Shown: positions 26,325 to 36,696, counted from the first letter of the stretch. The stretch is 64,000 bases of DNA from Pseudomonadota bacterium (GCA_029561145.1 JAKQJM010000128.1:62001-126000); one strand, 5' to 3'. The notes: a model not told the origin generated them from the sequence alone. Made by a program: numbers and translations.

Positions 26325-26417
26325 TTCGTTGGAGAAGTACGCATCGATGACTCGGGTTACACTTCGCGCGGCTCGGCGCTGCGCAGGGCCCGTTCATCGG
26401 CAGGCAATGGAGGACAC

Positions 26418-27200
26418 ATGGGATTTCTGCAAGGCAAACGCGCCCTCATCATCGGCATTGCCAGTACGCGCTCGATCGCCTGGGGAATTGCCCACGCAAT
26501 GCACCGCGAGGGCGCACAACTGGCATTCACCTATCAGGGTGAAAAACTCAGGAGTCGCGTCGAAGACGCCGCCAGCGAATTCGGCTCGAATATCGTCCTG
26601 CCGCTCGACGTCGCAGACGATGCCCAGATCGAAAAGGTCTTTGCCGACCTGGGGAGCCACTGGGACGGATTCGATATCCTCGTCCATTCCGTCGGTTTCG
26701 CACCACGCGAAACCCTGCAGGGCCAGTTCCTCGACAACCTCACCCGCGAAGGTTTCGCGATCGCCCACGACATTTCGAGCTACAGCCTGGCCGCGCTGGC
26801 AAAGGCCGCCCGACCGATGATGACCGGGCGCAATGGGGCGATCCTGACCTTGTCCTATCTTGGCGCCGAACGCGCGCTGGCGAACTACAACGTCATGGGC
26901 CTGGCCAAGGCCAGCCTCGAAGCGAACGTCCGCTATCTCGCCTACAACCTCGGGCCGGAAGGCACGCGCGTCAATGCAATCTCGGCCGGGCCGATCAAGA
27001 CCCTCGCGGCATCCGGAGTCGGCAATCTGCGCAAGATGCTCGAGCATGTGGAGCACAATTCGCCATTGCGCCGTAACGTGACACCCGAGGAGGTCGGCAA
27101 TGCGGGCGCATTCCTCTGCTCCGACCTGGCTTCCGGAGTGACCGGCGAGATCATGTACGTGGATTGCGGATACAGCACGGTCGGCATGACCGGAATCTGA
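26418..27200 (+). CDS. fabI: Enoyl-[acyl-carrier-protein] reductase FabI
   Basis: A 260-residue NADH-dependent enoyl-ACP reductase that completes each round of fatty acid elongation; the triclosan target. The N-terminal cofactor loop [13 protein letters not shown], the HSVGFAPR loop, [21 protein letters not shown] (the Tyr-x6-Lys pair) and [12 protein letters not shown] are all FabI-specific. GGAGGA is four bases before the ATG. It lies convergent to ppiD across a shared terminator, the same neighbourhood as in Pseudomonas (ppiD next to fabI). Confidence 0.96.
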   Translation: MGFLQGKRALIIGIASTRSIAWGIAHAMHREGAQLAFTYQGEKLRSRVEDAASEFGSNIVLPLDVADDAQIEKVFADLGSHWDGFDILVHSVGFAPRETLQGQFLDNLTREGFAIAHDISSYSLAALAKAARPMMTGRNGAILTLSYLGAERALANYNVMGLAKASLEANVRYLAYNLGPEGTRVNAISAGPIKTLAASGVGNLRKMLEHVEHNSPLRRNVTPEEVGNAGAFLCSDLASGVTGEIMYVDCGYSTVGMTGI

Positions 27201-27230
27201 GTCAACCCGGGCCATCGGTTCCGGAAAAAG

Positions 27231-27253
27231 AAAAGGCCGCGAAGCGGCCTTTT
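27231..27253. terminator. Two-way terminator between fabI and ppiD
   Basis: AAAAGGCCGC / GCGGCCTTTT is a perfect 10-bp stem with a GAA loop. A T-rich tail follows on the plus strand (TTTTCTGCTT) and on the minus strand (TTTTCTTTTT), so it can end both fabI and ppiD transcripts. Confidence 0.88.
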
Positions 27254-27257
27254 CTGC

Positions 27258-29165
27258 TTACATGCGATCCTCGGCGACCTTGATATCGATAGCTGCCCTG
27301 AGGGACGACACGTAGTCACTGGCTGAAGCATTCGCGACCGCCTGCTGCAAGGTGGTCCTTGCCGCGTCGCGCGTCGGTGCGGCAGCAGCCGTTGGATCGG
27401 CGTCGGCAACAGCGACGAGCTGAAGCAGGGAGAATTCCTCGCCGGGCATGCTGACCAGTTGGTACTGGGGCGTGGATTCGGTCGGTCGCGGCAAGGCGAA
27501 CGCCGCACTGACCAGCGCATTGTCGACATTCACCGCATTGCGACCAATGCCCTGCTCTTCCTTCACGACGAGCTTGAGTTCATCCGCCAATGCCTTGAGT
27601 GACTCGCCCTTTCCGAGTCGGGCAAACAGCGTGTCAGCCTGCTCCTTCGCTGCTTTGCTGGCACGCTCATCAACGATGCGCTGCCTGATATCGGCTCGAA
27701 CTTCCTCAAGCAGTTTCGGCGTCGCCGCCTTGTGCTCGGCAACGCGCACGATGGCAAGATGATTCGGCCCCAGCTCGATCTTTTCGGAATTGTTGCCCTG
27801 TGCCAGAACCTGATCCGAGAACGCCGCGCTCAGTACCGCGGGATTGGATGCAAACCCGGTGCCGCCCTGACGTGAAAACAGCGGCGTCTTCTCGATCGTC
27901 AAGCCGAGTGCTTTCGCGGCAGGTTCGAGCGAGGTTGAATCCTCGTAGCTCATGTCGATCAGGCGACCGGACTTCTCGTTGAATACCCGCTCACGTTCCG
28001 ACTCGCTGTACTCCTTGGCCAATTCGGGCCGCACTTCCTCGAACGTGCGCGTCTTGCCGGCACGGATATCGCGAACCTCGATGACGTGGTAGCCCTCGGC
28101 GGAAAGCACGGGATCCGAAATCTTGCCTTTCTCAAGCGAATACAGCGCTCCTTCGAAAGCGGGATCGGTCATGTCCTTGTCGAGCCATCCAAGATCGCCA
28201 CCCAGCGCCTTGGAGCCGAGATCGTCAGAGGAGGCCTTCGCCAGTTCCGCAAAGCTCTTGCCTGCGCGTGCCTCCGCGGCAATCGCACCGGCCTTCTCAA
28301 GCGCCTTCTTCTGGTCGTCGGGCGTCCCGCTTCCCGGAACCTTGACCAGGATGTGCGACGCGAGGCGTTGCTCGGATGTGACGTAGCGCTCCTTCTCCTT
28401 CTCGTACCGGTCCTTCAGCGTGGTTTCGTCCGGCACCAGTTGCACATCGAGCTTCTGCGCGTCCATTTCGACGTACTCGAGCGCTACCTGCTCGGGATTC
28501 ATGAAGTCCTGCTGATGCGCCGTGTAATACGCGCTGATCTCCGCATCGCCGACATCTGCATCAGATGCCTTGGGCTTCGCCAATGCCACGTGCCTGAAGT
28601 CGCGCTGCTGCCCGTTCAGGCGCAGGTAGTTGTTCACATCGTATTCGGTGACGAATGCACTGGAGGCGATCTCGACCGGAAGCTCGCGTTTTGCCAGCTC
28701 CCTGGCCACTTCCTCGGAGTAGCCGACCGGCGTCTTGCCGGCGGAAGTGAGCCGCGCGCGATACAGCTCGGCATCAAAGACGCCGTCGCGCTGGAATGCG
28801 GGAACCTTCATGATCTCGTTGCGCAGCCGTTCCGCCGGGATCGCAACACCGAGCGACTCGTTCGCCTGCAGGAGCACCTGCTCGTCGATCATCTGGTCGA
28901 GAATCCGGCGCTTGATCGCCGGCTGCTCGAAGAAACGCGCATCGATCGCACCATTCGCTGCCTGCAACTGCTGCTGGCGGAAATCGTCGAAGCGCGAGCG
29001 GAACTCCTGCTGGGAAATTTCCTTGTCACCCACCTTCGCCACGTAATCGTTGGTCTGGGCAACGAAGTACGATTCGATGCCGAAGAACGAAAATGCAATG
29101 ACGATCGCGCCAAGAATGATCTTGGCGACTAGTCCGGAAGTTTTTGCGCGTAGTGCCTGGAGCAT
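27258..29165 (-). CDS. ppiD: Periplasmic folding chaperone PpiD (SurA-like, parvulin domain)
   Basis: A 635-residue protein anchored by one N-terminal membrane helix (about 13-33, IILGAIVIAFSFFGIE), with the rest in the periplasm. The SurA-type chaperone region comes first (QEFRSRFDDFRQQQ through about 200). A parvulin domain follows at about 265-365 (ASHILVKVPGSGTPDD...GGDLGWLDKDMTDPAFE...GYHVIEV), then a second, degenerate parvulin-like region. Some key parvulin residues look replaced, as in E. coli PpiD, which is mainly a chaperone at the Sec exit. It is the last gene of the tig-to-ppiD block and is separated from tRNA-Val by a terminator. Confidence 0.92.
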   Translation of the reverse strand: MLQALRAKTSGLVAKIILGAIVIAFSFFGIESYFVAQTNDYVAKVGDKEISQQEFRSRFDDFRQQQLQAANGAIDARFFEQPAIKRRILDQMIDEQVLLQANESLGVAIPAERLRNEIMKVPAFQRDGVFDAELYRARLTSAGKTPVGYSEEVARELAKRELPVEIASSAFVTEYDVNNYLRLNGQQRDFRHVALAKPKASDADVGDAEISAYYTAHQQDFMNPEQVALEYVEMDAQKLDVQLVPDETTLKDRYEKEKERYVTSEQRLASHILVKVPGSGTPDDQKKALEKAGAIAAEARAGKSFAELAKASSDDLGSKALGGDLGWLDKDMTDPAFEGALYSLEKGKISDPVLSAEGYHVIEVRDIRAGKTRTFEEVRPELAKEYSESERERVFNEKSGRLIDMSYEDSTSLEPAAKALGLTIEKTPLFSRQGGTGFASNPAVLSAAFSDQVLAQGNNSEKIELGPNHLAIVRVAEHKAATPKLLEEVRADIRQRIVDERASKAAKEQADTLFARLGKGESLKALADELKLVVKEEQGIGRNAVNVDNALVSAAFALPRPTESTPQYQLVSMPGEEFSLLQLVAVADADPTAAAAPTRDAARTTLQQAVANASASDYVSSLRAAIDIKVAEDRM

Positions 29166-29252
29166 GCAGCTGCCTCGATAGAAAGTTTGCAGCCGGCGGC
29201 AAGCAGGCCTGGCCGTCGACAGTGGAGCGCGGCGACCGGAAGCGGACTCGCG

Positions 29253-29289
29253 CGAAAAAAAGCAAGGGCGCCACTCGGGCGCCCTGCTT
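29253..29289 (-). terminator. Terminator after hupB-tRNA-Val
   Basis: On the minus strand the stem AAGCAGGGCGCC / GGCGCCTTGCTT (29289-29260, one bulge or mismatch) is followed by a run of at least six U residues (29259-29254). It ends the hupB-tRNA-Val transcript before ppiD. Confidence 0.8.
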
Positions 29290-29377
29290 GGGAGGTGGCG
29301 GCTTGGACCAGGTCCCGGCCGCTACCGCCGGCGTGACAGGTCGGCATTGTAACCGACTGGCCGCCCATAACGCGGGG

Positions 29378-29452
29378 TGGTGGGTGCTGAGGGTTTCGAA
29401 CCCCCGACCCTCTCCGTGTAAGGGAGACGCTCTACCGCTGAGCTAAGCACCC
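29378..29452 (-). tRNA. tRNA-Val (anticodon TAC)
   Basis: 75 bases including encoded CCA. The acceptor GGGTGCT pairs with AGCACCC, discriminator A. The anticodon loop CTTACAC gives TAC. The T arm contains GTTCGAA. It begins six bases after the hupB stop codon, so it is almost certainly cut from the hupB transcript. Confidence 0.96.
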
Positions 29453-29458
29453 ACAGCG

Positions 29459-29731
29459 TCAGTTGATCGCATCCTTGAGGCCCTTTCCGGCCTTGAATGC
29501 CGGGACCTTGGACGCCTTGATCTTGATCGTGTCACCCGTGCGCGGGTTGCGGCCCGTGCGAGCGGCACGCTTGCGCACACTGAACGTACCGAAGCCGACC
29601 AGCGAGATGCTGTCACCGGATTTCAATGCTTTCTTGACTACCTTGAACACCGCTTCCACCGCGCGTTCTGCGTCTGCCTTGGTCATATCGGCAGCATCGG
29701 CGACGGCGCCAACAAATTCACCTTTATTCAT
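29459..29731 (-). CDS. hupB: DNA-binding protein HU-beta
   Basis: A 90-residue histone-like protein. It has the helical body [27 protein letters not shown], the [27 protein letters not shown] beta arm that inserts in the minor groove (conserved RNP), and the [14 protein letters not shown]-terminus. HU bends and compacts DNA as a dimer. AAGGGAG lies before the ATG. Position after lon and before ppiD matches hupB in Pseudomonas and relatives. Its mRNA has a roughly 140-base leader with a stable hairpin and carries tRNA-Val at the 3' end. Confidence 0.96.
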   Translation of the reverse strand: MNKGEFVGAVADAADMTKADAERAVEAVFKVVKKALKSGDSISLVGFGTFSVRKRAARTGRNPRTGDTIKIKASKVPAFKAGKGLKDAIN

Positions 29732-29773
29732 TATCAACTCCCTTTCAAGCAGCGACCCGGATTTGATTGGATT

Positions 29774-29828
29774 GAACAAGTCACGCTGTACGAGCGAGGT
29801 GGGCTTGCCTCCGGCGTGACGCTTGTTC
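29774..29828 (-). promoter_or_regulatory. Stem-loop in the hupB 5' leader
   Basis: GAACAAG and TCACGC (29774-29786 on the plus strand) pair with GCGTGA (29814-29819) and CTTGTTC (29822-29828), giving a 13-bp stem with a two-base bulge. Inside it GAGG and CCTC can form a smaller stem. The element lies about 42 bases before the hupB ATG and wholly within the predicted leader. Function is unknown; translational control or mRNA stability are possible. Confidence 0.5.
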
Positions 29829-29876
29829 CCCCGCGAACGTGCCGACTTCAAGGTCGTCGGCGTTCGTGGCGAGACC

Positions 29877-29905
29877 TTTATACCAGCGCCCCAGATACCG
29901 CGCAA
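29877..29905 (-). promoter_or_regulatory. hupB promoter
   Basis: On the minus strand TTGCGC (29905-29900) and TATAAA (29882-29877) are separated by exactly 17 bases. The predicted transcription start is near 29870, about 140 bases upstream of the hupB start codon. Confidence 0.65.
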
Positions 29906-29956
29906 CACAAGGATTGGCGCGACTTCCAGCACTTCGACAGACATTTCGCGGAGATC

Positions 29957-29983
29957 AAAAAACGTATCCAGCGTCAATGCCGG
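29957..29983 (-). terminator. Candidate lon terminator
   Basis: On the minus strand a short stem CCGGC / GCTGG (29983-29968, one G-U pair) is followed, after five bases (ATACG), by six U residues (29962-29957). It lies about 45 bases after the lon stop codon. The stem is short, so termination may be partial. Confidence 0.4.
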
Positions 29984-30025
29984 AACTGTCAATCAATGCA
30001 TCAGCGGGACCGGTACTAAACCCGA

Positions 30026-32539
30026 CTAGTGCGGTCGAACCGGCGACTCGGCATCACGCTCCTTGCGCGTGCCTTCAATTGCCGCGGCGGCAGGAGCTTC
30101 GCTGCGATTGCCCGGAGTCAGCGGATGCTCGAGCGCGATATCGAGCACTTCATCGATCCATTTGACCGGACGAATCTGCAGCGATTCGGTAACGTTGGCC
30201 GGTATGTCCGCGAGATCCTTGCGGTTTTCCTCGGGAATAATCACCGTGCCGACACCGCCACGATGCGCTGCAAGCAGCTTCTCCTTGAGTCCGCCAATCG
30301 CCAGCACGCGACCGCGCAAGGTGATCTCGCCGGTCATCGCCACGTCCGAGCGAACCGGAATTCGAGTGAGGGCCGAAACCAGGGCGGTGCACATGGCGAC
30401 GCCGGCGCTGGGTCCATCCTTCGGAGTCGCGCCCTCTGGCACATGGATGTGCACATCGAGTTTCTGGTGGAACTCGGGATCGACGCCGAGTCGATCCACC
30501 CTGGCCCTGACGACGCTCAGCGCGGCTTGAATGGACTCCTGCATGACGTCGCCGAGTTGGCCGGTATGCTGGAGCTTGCCCTTGCCAGGCACCGTGGTCG
30601 CCTCGATGCTGAGCAGATCGCCACCGACTTCGGTCCACGCCAGGCCCGTCACCAACCCGACCTCGTTCTGGAGTTCGGCACGGCCGAAGTTGAACTTCTG
30701 CACGCCAAGGTAGTGATCGAGGTTGGCATCCGTGACGACAGCCTCGCTGCGCTTGTTCGCGGGAGACTTCCTTGCCGCCGTGGTCTTGGACGACGATTTC
30801 GTCTTTGCGCCCTTCCCCTTCGCTGGCGCGGCAAGACTCAGTTCCTTGACGACCTTGCGGCAGATCTTCGAGATCTCGCGTTCGAGGCTGCGCACGCCCG
30901 ACTCGCGCGTGTAGTAGCGGATCACATCGCGAATCGCGCTCTCGGCGATGCTCAACTCGCTGGTTTTCAGACCATTCGCCTTGAGCTGCTTCGGCACCAG
31001 GTAGCGCTGGGCGATATTGACCTTCTCGTCCTCCGTGTAGCCCGGAATGCGGATGACCTCCATGCGATCCAGCAGCGGGCCGGGAATGTTCAATGAATTG
31101 GCCGTCGCGATCCACATGACTTCGCTGAGGTCGAAATCGACCTCAAGGTAGTGGTCGCTGAACGCGTTGTTCTGCTCAGGATCGAGCACTTCGAGCAGGG
31201 CCGACGCCGGGTCGCCGCGGAAATCCATCGACATCTTGTCGATCTCGTCGAGCACGAACAGGGGATTGCGCGTGCCCGCCTTCGACATGTTCTGGATGAT
31301 CCGGCCCGGCATCGAACCGATATAGGTCCGGCGATGCCCCCGGATTTCGGCTTCGTCACGCACGCCGCCGAGCGACATGCGCACGAATTTGCGGTTGGTC
31401 GCCTTCGCGATCGACTGGCCGAGCGAGGTCTTGCCAACGCCGGGGGGTCCGACCAGGCACAGGATAGGACCCTTCATCGTGCGCACGCGCTGCTGCACGG
31501 CAAGGTATTCAAGGATTCGATCCTTGACCTTTTCAAGGCCGAAGTGATCCGCATCGAGCACGTCCTGGGCCATGCGCAGATCCTTGCGCACCTTGGTGCG
31601 CTTCTTCCACGGCGCACCGACCATCCAGTCGATGTAGTTGCGCACGACGGTCGCTTCCGCCGACATCGGTGACATCTGCTTGAGCTTTCCGAGCTCGGCA
31701 CGCGCCTTGGCCAGCGTTGCCTTCGGCATTCCCGCGGATTCGATCTTGCGCGACAGTTCCTCGAGCTCGTTCGGCGCATCCTCGGAGTCTCCGAGTTCCT
31801 TCTGGATCGCCTTCATCTGCTCGTTGAGGTAGTACTCGCGCTGGCTTTTCTCCATCTGCGACTTGACCCGCCCGCGGATGCGCTTTTCGATCTGCTGCAC
31901 GTCGATCTCGCCATCGACGAGCGCGATCAGACGCTCAAGGCGGTCGGCGACGTCAGGAGTCTCGAGCACCTGCTGCTTGTCCGCCAGTCGCACCGAAAGA
32001 TGCGCAGCAATCGTGTCGGCCAGGCGCGACGGATCGTCGAGTCCGGCCAGCGTCGCCATGAGCTCGGGCGGAATCTTGCGCGACAACTTGACCAGTTGCT
32101 CGAACAGCGACACCAGCGATCGCGAGATGACCTCGACCTCGCGCTCGTTGCGCGTATAGCTCGAATCAAGCGCGCGCGTGCGGCCGGTCAGCAGCGAATT
32201 GCGCTCCGAATATCCGACGATCTCGGCACGCGCGGTGCCTTCGACCAGCACCTTGATCGTCCCATCGGGCAGCTTGAGCAGTTGCAGCACGGTGGCGATC
32301 GTACCGATCGAATAGAGATCCTCCGCGCCCGGCTCATCGACGTCCGGACTGCGCTGGGCGACGAGCAGGATCTGCTTGTCGGCCTCCATTGCCGCATCGA
32401 GCGCACTGACCGATTTCTCGCGCCCGACGAAAAGCGGGATGACCATGTGCGGATAGACCACGACATCACGCAATGGCAGGATCGGCAATTCGATCACGTC
32501 GTCGACCACGGCGGATTGGGTCTTGCTGGGCTTGTCCAT
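30026..32539 (-). CDS. lon: ATP-dependent protease Lon
   Basis: An 837-residue hexameric protease. The LonN substrate-binding domain spans about 15-210 ([23 protein letters not shown]). A helical linker follows, then the AAA+ domain with Walker [16 protein letters not shown] and Walker B FVLDEIDK. The C-terminal Ser-Lys protease domain has catalytic Ser in [11 protein letters not shown] and Lys in [14 protein letters not shown]. Between the AAA+ lid and the protease domain is a Lys/Ser/Ala-rich stretch of about 30 residues ([12 protein letters not shown]...), likely flexible. The ATG at 32539 is chosen; an in-frame TTG at 32569 would add ten residues. It follows clpX across a strong hairpin. 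Confidence 0.95.
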   Translation of the reverse strand: MDKPSKTQSAVVDDVIELPILPLRDVVVYPHMVIPLFVGREKSVSALDAAMEADKQILLVAQRSPDVDEPGAEDLYSIGTIATVLQLLKLPDGTIKVLVEGTARAEIVGYSERNSLLTGRTRALDSSYTRNEREVEVISRSLVSLFEQLVKLSRKIPPELMATLAGLDDPSRLADTIAAHLSVRLADKQQVLETPDVADRLERLIALVDGEIDVQQIEKRIRGRVKSQMEKSQREYYLNEQMKAIQKELGDSEDAPNELEELSRKIESAGMPKATLAKARAELGKLKQMSPMSAEATVVRNYIDWMVGAPWKKRTKVRKDLRMAQDVLDADHFGLEKVKDRILEYLAVQQRVRTMKGPILCLVGPPGVGKTSLGQSIAKATNRKFVRMSLGGVRDEAEIRGHRRTYIGSMPGRIIQNMSKAGTRNPLFVLDEIDKMSMDFRGDPASALLEVLDPEQNNAFSDHYLEVDFDLSEVMWIATANSLNIPGPLLDRMEVIRIPGYTEDEKVNIAQRYLVPKQLKANGLKTSELSIAESAIRDVIRYYTRESGVRSLEREISKICRKVVKELSLAAPAKGKGAKTKSSSKTTAARKSPANKRSEAVVTDANLDHYLGVQKFNFGRAELQNEVGLVTGLAWTEVGGDLLSIEATTVPGKGKLQHTGQLGDVMQESIQAALSVVRARVDRLGVDPEFHQKLDVHIHVPEGATPKDGPSAGVAMCTALVSALTRIPVRSDVAMTGEITLRGRVLAIGGLKEKLLAAHRGGVGTVIIPEENRKDLADIPANVTESLQIRPVKWIDEVLDIALEHPLTPGNRSEAPAAAAIEGTRKERDAESPVRPH

Positions 32540-32580
32540 CTCGAAAGGGTCCTGCGCTTCAGTCGGCAATCAAATGTCAA

Positions 32581-32606
32581 ACGGCAGCGTGAATGCACGC
32601 TGCCGT
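32581..32606 (-). terminator. Hairpin between clpX and lon
   Basis: A perfect 11-bp inverted repeat (ACGGCAGCGTG / CACGCTGCCGT) with a four-base loop lies 50 bases after the clpX stop. On the minus strand it is followed by TTTGACATTTGATT, an imperfect U-rich tail. It probably terminates part of the clpPX transcription before lon. Confidence 0.6.
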
Positions 32607-32658
32607 CTGGTCAAGTGCGGGCTCAGGACCGCAAAACAAGGGAAAGTCCGGGCAAGCG

Positions 32659-33939
32659 CTACTCGGCCGATGCTGCACGTGCCTGCATGTTTCCCTGATA
32701 GATCAGATAGGGTTCGGCCTGACCGTTGATCACGGCTTCGTCGACGACGACCTTGCTCACGTGCTCGAGCGAGGGGAGGTCAAACATCGTGTCGAGCAGG
32801 ACCTGTTCGAGAATCGTGCGAAGCCCACGCGCGCCGGTCTTCCTGCTCAAGGCCTTCTTCGCGACCGCGGTCAATGCGTCGGGACGAAACTCGAGCTCGA
32901 CCCCTTCCATGTCGAAGAGGCGCCGGAACTGCTTGGTGATCGCGTTCTTGGGCTCGGTGAGGATCTTGACCAGCGCCTCGTCATCAAGCTCTTCGAGCGT
33001 CGCGACCACCGGCAGGCGCCCGACAAACTCGGGGATCAGGCCAAACTTGATCAAATCGCCAGGTTGGACCTGCCCGAGCAGCTTGCCCGTGTCGGCCCTG
33101 GTTCCGGTGCTGCGGATCTCGGCGCTGAAACCTATGCCCGTGGTCTCGGAGCGTTGCTGGATGATCTTTTCGAGGCCGGCAAACGCACCACCGACGATGA
33201 ACAACACGTTCTTCGTGTCCACCTGCAGGAATTCCTGCTGCGGATGCTTGCGTCCGCCCTGCGGCGGCACCGAGGCGATCGTGCCTTCGATCAGCTTGAG
33301 CAGTGCCTGCTGCACGCCTTCGCCGGACACGTCGCGGGTGATCGACGGGTTCTCGCTCTTGCGCGAAATCTTGTCGATTTCGTCGATGTAGACAATCCCG
33401 CTCTGCGCCTTCTCGACGTCGTAGTCGCACTTCTGCAGCAGCTTCTGGATGATGTTCTCGACATCTTCCCCGACATAACCTGCCTCGGTCAGCGTCGTTG
33501 CATCGGCGATCGTGAACGGCACATTGAGCAGGCGCGCCAATGTCTCGGCGAGCAGGGTCTTGCCCGAGCCGGTCGGACCGACCAGCAGGATGTTCGACTT
33601 GGCCAGCTCGACCTCGTCGTTTCGATTTCTCGATTCGAGGCGCTTGTAGTGGTTGTAGACAGCGACTGCGAGGACCTTTTTCGCGCGCGACTGACCGATG
33701 ACGTACTGATCCAGCACATCAAGGATTTCCTTCGGCTTGGGCAGGTGACTGCGCGCCGAAGCTGCCTTCTCCTCCAGTTCCTCGCGAATGATGTCGTTGC
33801 ACAGCTCGACGCATTCATCGCAGATGAACACCGACGGGCCCGCAATCAGCTTGCGGACCTCATGCTGGCTCTTGCCGCAGAAAGAGCAATAGAGAATCTT
33901 TCCGCCGTCGCCCGATCGGCCTTGTCGCTCTTCAGTCAT
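32659..33939 (-). CDS. clpX: ATP-dependent Clp protease ATP-binding subunit ClpX
   Basis: A 426-residue AAA+ unfoldase. It has the N-terminal zinc-binding dimer domain ([11 protein letters not shown]...CDECVELC, four Cys), Walker [13 protein letters not shown], the pore loop GYVGEDV, Walker [10 protein letters not shown] and sensor regions typical of ClpX. The IGF loop for ClpP docking (TGIGFSAE) is visible. It feeds substrates to ClpP, encoded just upstream with a 117-base gap. Length matches the E. coli protein (424). Confidence 0.97.
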   Translation of the reverse strand: MTEERQGRSGDGGKILYCSFCGKSQHEVRKLIAGPSVFICDECVELCNDIIREELEEKAASARSHLPKPKEILDVLDQYVIGQSRAKKVLAVAVYNHYKRLESRNRNDEVELAKSNILLVGPTGSGKTLLAETLARLLNVPFTIADATTLTEAGYVGEDVENIIQKLLQKCDYDVEKAQSGIVYIDEIDKISRKSENPSITRDVSGEGVQQALLKLIEGTIASVPPQGGRKHPQQEFLQVDTKNVLFIVGGAFAGLEKIIQQRSETTGIGFSAEIRSTGTRADTGKLLGQVQPGDLIKFGLIPEFVGRLPVVATLEELDDEALVKILTEPKNAITKQFRRLFDMEGVELEFRPDALTAVAKKALSRKTGARGLRTILEQVLLDTMFDLPSLEHVSKVVVDEAVINGQAEPYLIYQGNMQARAASAE

Positions 33940-34056
33940 GCCACGCCTCGGGTGGTTTTACATGGTGCGGACCGAGCATAGCACAGCATTCCGCGATGTC
34001 CGGACAGACCGTTCGGGTTTCGGGATGCGTTGCCTGGCTCAGCGCTGGGGGTCGAT

Positions 34057-34689
34057 TCAAACGGGATGAATCGTCTCGTTCGGACGTCGCTCGAGGACCG
34101 CGTCGATCAATCCGTAGCTCTGGGCGTCCCTGGCATTGAAGAACAGGTCGCGCTCGACGTCCCGCTCGATCCGTTCAAGGGGCTGCCCGGTATTTGCGGC
34201 CAGTTCCTCGTTCAGGCGGCGACGCAGATAGAGGATCTCCTTGGCCTGGATTTCGATGTCGGTGGCCTGACCCTGCGCACCGCCCGAAGGCTGGTGGATC
34301 ATCACGCGCGAATTCGGCAAGGCATAGCGCTTGCCCTTGGCGCCGGCTGCAAGCAGGAACGAGCCCATGCTCGCCGCCTGGCCAATGACCATCGTGCTGA
34401 TGTCGGGCTTGAGGAACCGCATCGTGTCGTAGATCGCAAGACCGGCGGTAACCACGCCACCGGGACTGTTGATGTAGAGGTTGATGTCCTTGTCCGGATT
34501 CTCCGACTCGAGGAACAACAACTGGGCAACAACGACATTGGCCACATAGTCGTCGATCGGTCCGACAAGAAAGATCACGCGCTCCTTGAGCAGGCGCGAG
34601 TAGATGTCATAGGCGCGCTCTCCGCGCGACGTCTGCTCGACGACCATCGGAACAAGGTTGAGACCCTGGATCTTGGAATGGCTCGACAT
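34057..34689 (-). CDS. clpP: ATP-dependent Clp protease proteolytic subunit ClpP
   Basis: A 210-residue serine protease that forms tetradecamers. Catalytic Ser lies in [11 protein letters not shown], His in [10 protein letters not shown], and Asp in the [10 protein letters not shown] segment. The N-terminal axial-loop region ([23 protein letters not shown]) is complete, as is [11 protein letters not shown]. It lies 25 bases downstream of tig and upstream of clpX in the conserved folding/degradation block. Confidence 0.97.
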   Translation of the reverse strand: MSSHSKIQGLNLVPMVVEQTSRGERAYDIYSRLLKERVIFLVGPIDDYVANVVVAQLLFLESENPDKDINLYINSPGGVVTAGLAIYDTMRFLKPDISTMVIGQAASMGSFLLAAGAKGKRYALPNSRVMIHQPSGGAQGQATDIEIQAKEILYLRRRLNEELAANTGQPLERIERDVERDLFFNARDAQSYGLIDAVLERRPNETIHPV

Positions 34690-34714
34690 GTTGGATCTCC
34701 GGTATTCCGGGTGC

Positions 34715-35998
34715 TCAGGCGCCCGGGCGCATCACTTCACTGAAGCTCAGCTTCTGCTCGCTGAGCTTTGCATGCTGCGCAATCCAGTCGACGACCTGAT
34801 CCTCGAGGACGCGGCTTTGCAGACCGTTCATCAATTGGGGATCCCTTGAGTAAAGTTCAACGACCTGTTGTGGTTCCTCGTAGGTCGAAGCAATCGCACT
34901 GAGCGCCTCGGACACGCGACGCGAGTCGATGCGGATCTCGTTCTGCCGGGCGATTTCGGCCAGCAACATGCCGCCTGCGACGCGGCGGCGTGCCGACGCG
35001 AGGAACGGTTCGTGCGCGACCGCAATCTTGCGATCACCTGCGGACTGGCGCGCCAGTTCCTTCGCCTCGCCCTCGACCAGGCCCTGCGGCAGTTCGAGAG
35101 CGGCATGGGCATCGATCAATTTTTCGACCGCCGAGGCCTTCAGCCGCGAGGAAAGCGCCGCTGTCAGCTCGCGCTCGAGGTTGGCACGGACATCCTCGCG
35201 GAATCTCGCCAGCCCACCTTCACTCACACCGAAAGTCGCAAGAAATGCGTCATCGAGTTCCGGCCGCTTGGCCTCCTGAACACGCACGATCTTGAAACTG
35301 GCCTTGGCCGATTTGCCGGCGAGGCCCTCGATACGGAAATCGGCAGGGAAATCGAGATCCTTGTCGAAAGCGTCGTCGACGACGTGACCGACCAGTTGAT
35401 CTTCCAGGTCCTTGAACAACGCATCGGAACCGACGATCGTGCCGACGCGATCGGTTCCGGTCTCCGGATAGCGGAAATTCGCCGCCTGCGCGGAGAACTC
35501 GAACAGCACCATGTCGTCCTTGCGCGCCGCTCGATCGACCGGATTCCAGCTGCGACGCTGCACGCGCAGGGTTTCGATCATCGCGTCGATATCGGCATCC
35601 TCGACGCTTGCCGTCTGTCGCACGATTTCGAGCCCGCTGACATCGACGGGGCCGATTTCCGGCATGACCTCGAACGTCGCGGTGTATTCGATCTGGCCAT
35701 TCTCGGGGCGGCCACTGGTCGAGATCGCGGGCTGCATTGCAGGCCGCAGTTTTTCCGTGCTGACCGCTTCCTGGAAGGTCGAGCCGATCAGCTCGGAAAG
35801 CGCCTCGCCACGGATCCGCGCGCCGAAGCGCTGCTCGATGACCTGGGTCGGCACCTTGCCTGGACGAAAACCCTTGAGTCTGGCACTGCGACCCATTTCC
35901 TGGACGCGATTGCGGACCGTATCCTCCAGGCGCGCGGCGGGAATGCGCACCGTCAGCTTGCGTCCTAGATTGCCGACGTTCTCAACCGAAACTTGCAT
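34715..35998 (-). CDS. tig: Trigger factor
   Basis: A 427-residue ribosome-associated chaperone. The N-terminal ribosome-binding domain has the signature [17 protein letters not shown] (variant of GFRxGKxP) near residues 45-60. The middle PPIase (FKBP-like) domain, about 150-240, is rather divergent. The C-terminal arm domain is rich in Ala, Arg and Glu. GGAG is five bases before the ATG at 35998. It heads the tig-clpP-clpX-lon-hupB-ppiD block and lies downstream of a five-tRNA array. Confidence 0.95.
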   Translation of the reverse strand: MQVSVENVGNLGRKLTVRIPAARLEDTVRNRVQEMGRSARLKGFRPGKVPTQVIEQRFGARIRGEALSELIGSTFQEAVSTEKLRPAMQPAISTSGRPENGQIEYTATFEVMPEIGPVDVSGLEIVRQTASVEDADIDAMIETLRVQRRSWNPVDRAARKDDMVLFEFSAQAANFRYPETGTDRVGTIVGSDALFKDLEDQLVGHVVDDAFDKDLDFPADFRIEGLAGKSAKASFKIVRVQEAKRPELDDAFLATFGVSEGGLARFREDVRANLERELTAALSSRLKASAVEKLIDAHAALELPQGLVEGEAKELARQSAGDRKIAVAHEPFLASARRRVAGGMLLAEIARQNEIRIDSRRVSEALSAIASTYEEPQQVVELYSRDPQLMNGLQSRVLEDQVVDWIAQHAKLSEQKLSFSEVMRPGA

Positions 35999-36053
35999 GG
36001 ATGCTCCTTGAAACAACAATGCCCGACTGTGTGTCGAGCGTGGCTAGCCGGCA

Positions 36054-36059
36054 ATCATA
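36054..36059 (-). promoter_or_regulatory. Candidate -10 element of the tig promoter
   Basis: TATGAT on the minus strand (plus-strand ATCATA) lies about 55 bases upstream of the tig ATG. The matching -35 (TGCGAA) is weak. The rest of the 308-base gap between tig and tRNA-Leu(TAG), 35999-36306, holds no gene or other clear signal that I can see. Confidence 0.35.
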
Positions 36060-36306
36060 ATGCATTGAAGGGTGAATTCGCAGGGTGGAAGCCTGAAATG
36101 CGCCAGCCCTCAGCCGCACCGGCCCGGCCCATCGATCCTCGCGAAACCGCGGGATCGGTTCGCCGCTGGCGCCCGGATGCGGCCTCGCGTTTTCGGCCCA
36201 CATGGCCCGGATCGATGGCCGACCCTCGCCGCCCAGCTCCGCCCGCAATCCGGCCAAGCCAGGATCGCGCGACGACAAACCGCCCGACGCTGCGGACTGT
36301 CAGACC

Positions 36307-36391
<85 letters not shown>

Positions 36392-36482
36392 AATGCCTGG
36401 ATCTGGAGGGGTCGACGACCCGCGGATCAGGTCAATCCAGGAAAGCGCGGAGCGCAGTTCGTGCGGGAAACCCGGGTCTGTT

Positions 36483-36558
36483 TGGTGGGTCGTGAAGGAT
36501 TCGAACCTTCGACCTATTGATTAAGAGTCAACTGCTCTACCAACTGAGCTAACGACCC
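36483..36558 (-). tRNA. tRNA-Lys (anticodon CTT)
   Basis: 76 bases with encoded CCA. The acceptor GGGTCGT pairs with ACGACCC, discriminator A. The anticodon loop CTCTTAA gives CTT. Fourth tRNA of the array. Confidence 0.96.
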
Positions 36559-36618
36559 GAACAGACAAACAAGTCTAGCAAAGCACGATCCGCTGGAAAA
36601 CCCGCGAACCCTAAGATT

Positions 36619-36696
36619 TGGGGTGAGCGAGGGGACTCGAACCCCCGACATCCGGAATCACAATCCGGGACTCTAACCAACTGAGCTACGCCCACC
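36619..36696 (-). tRNA. tRNA-His (anticodon GTG)
   Basis: The anticodon stem CCGGA/TCCGG encloses TTGTGAT, giving GTG. An encoded extra G at the 5' end pairs with C73, the tRNA-His identity element, and CCA is encoded. Third tRNA of the array. Confidence 0.96.

Noticed and set aside
32540-32586. TTGACA on the minus strand just after the clpX-lon hairpin as a lon promoter -35
   Set aside because: No -10-like sequence lies 16-18 bases downstream; it was kept only as part of the terminator tail.
32593-33981. Open frame of 462 codons opposite clpX
   Set aside because: Mirror of clpX; no domain and no upstream signals.
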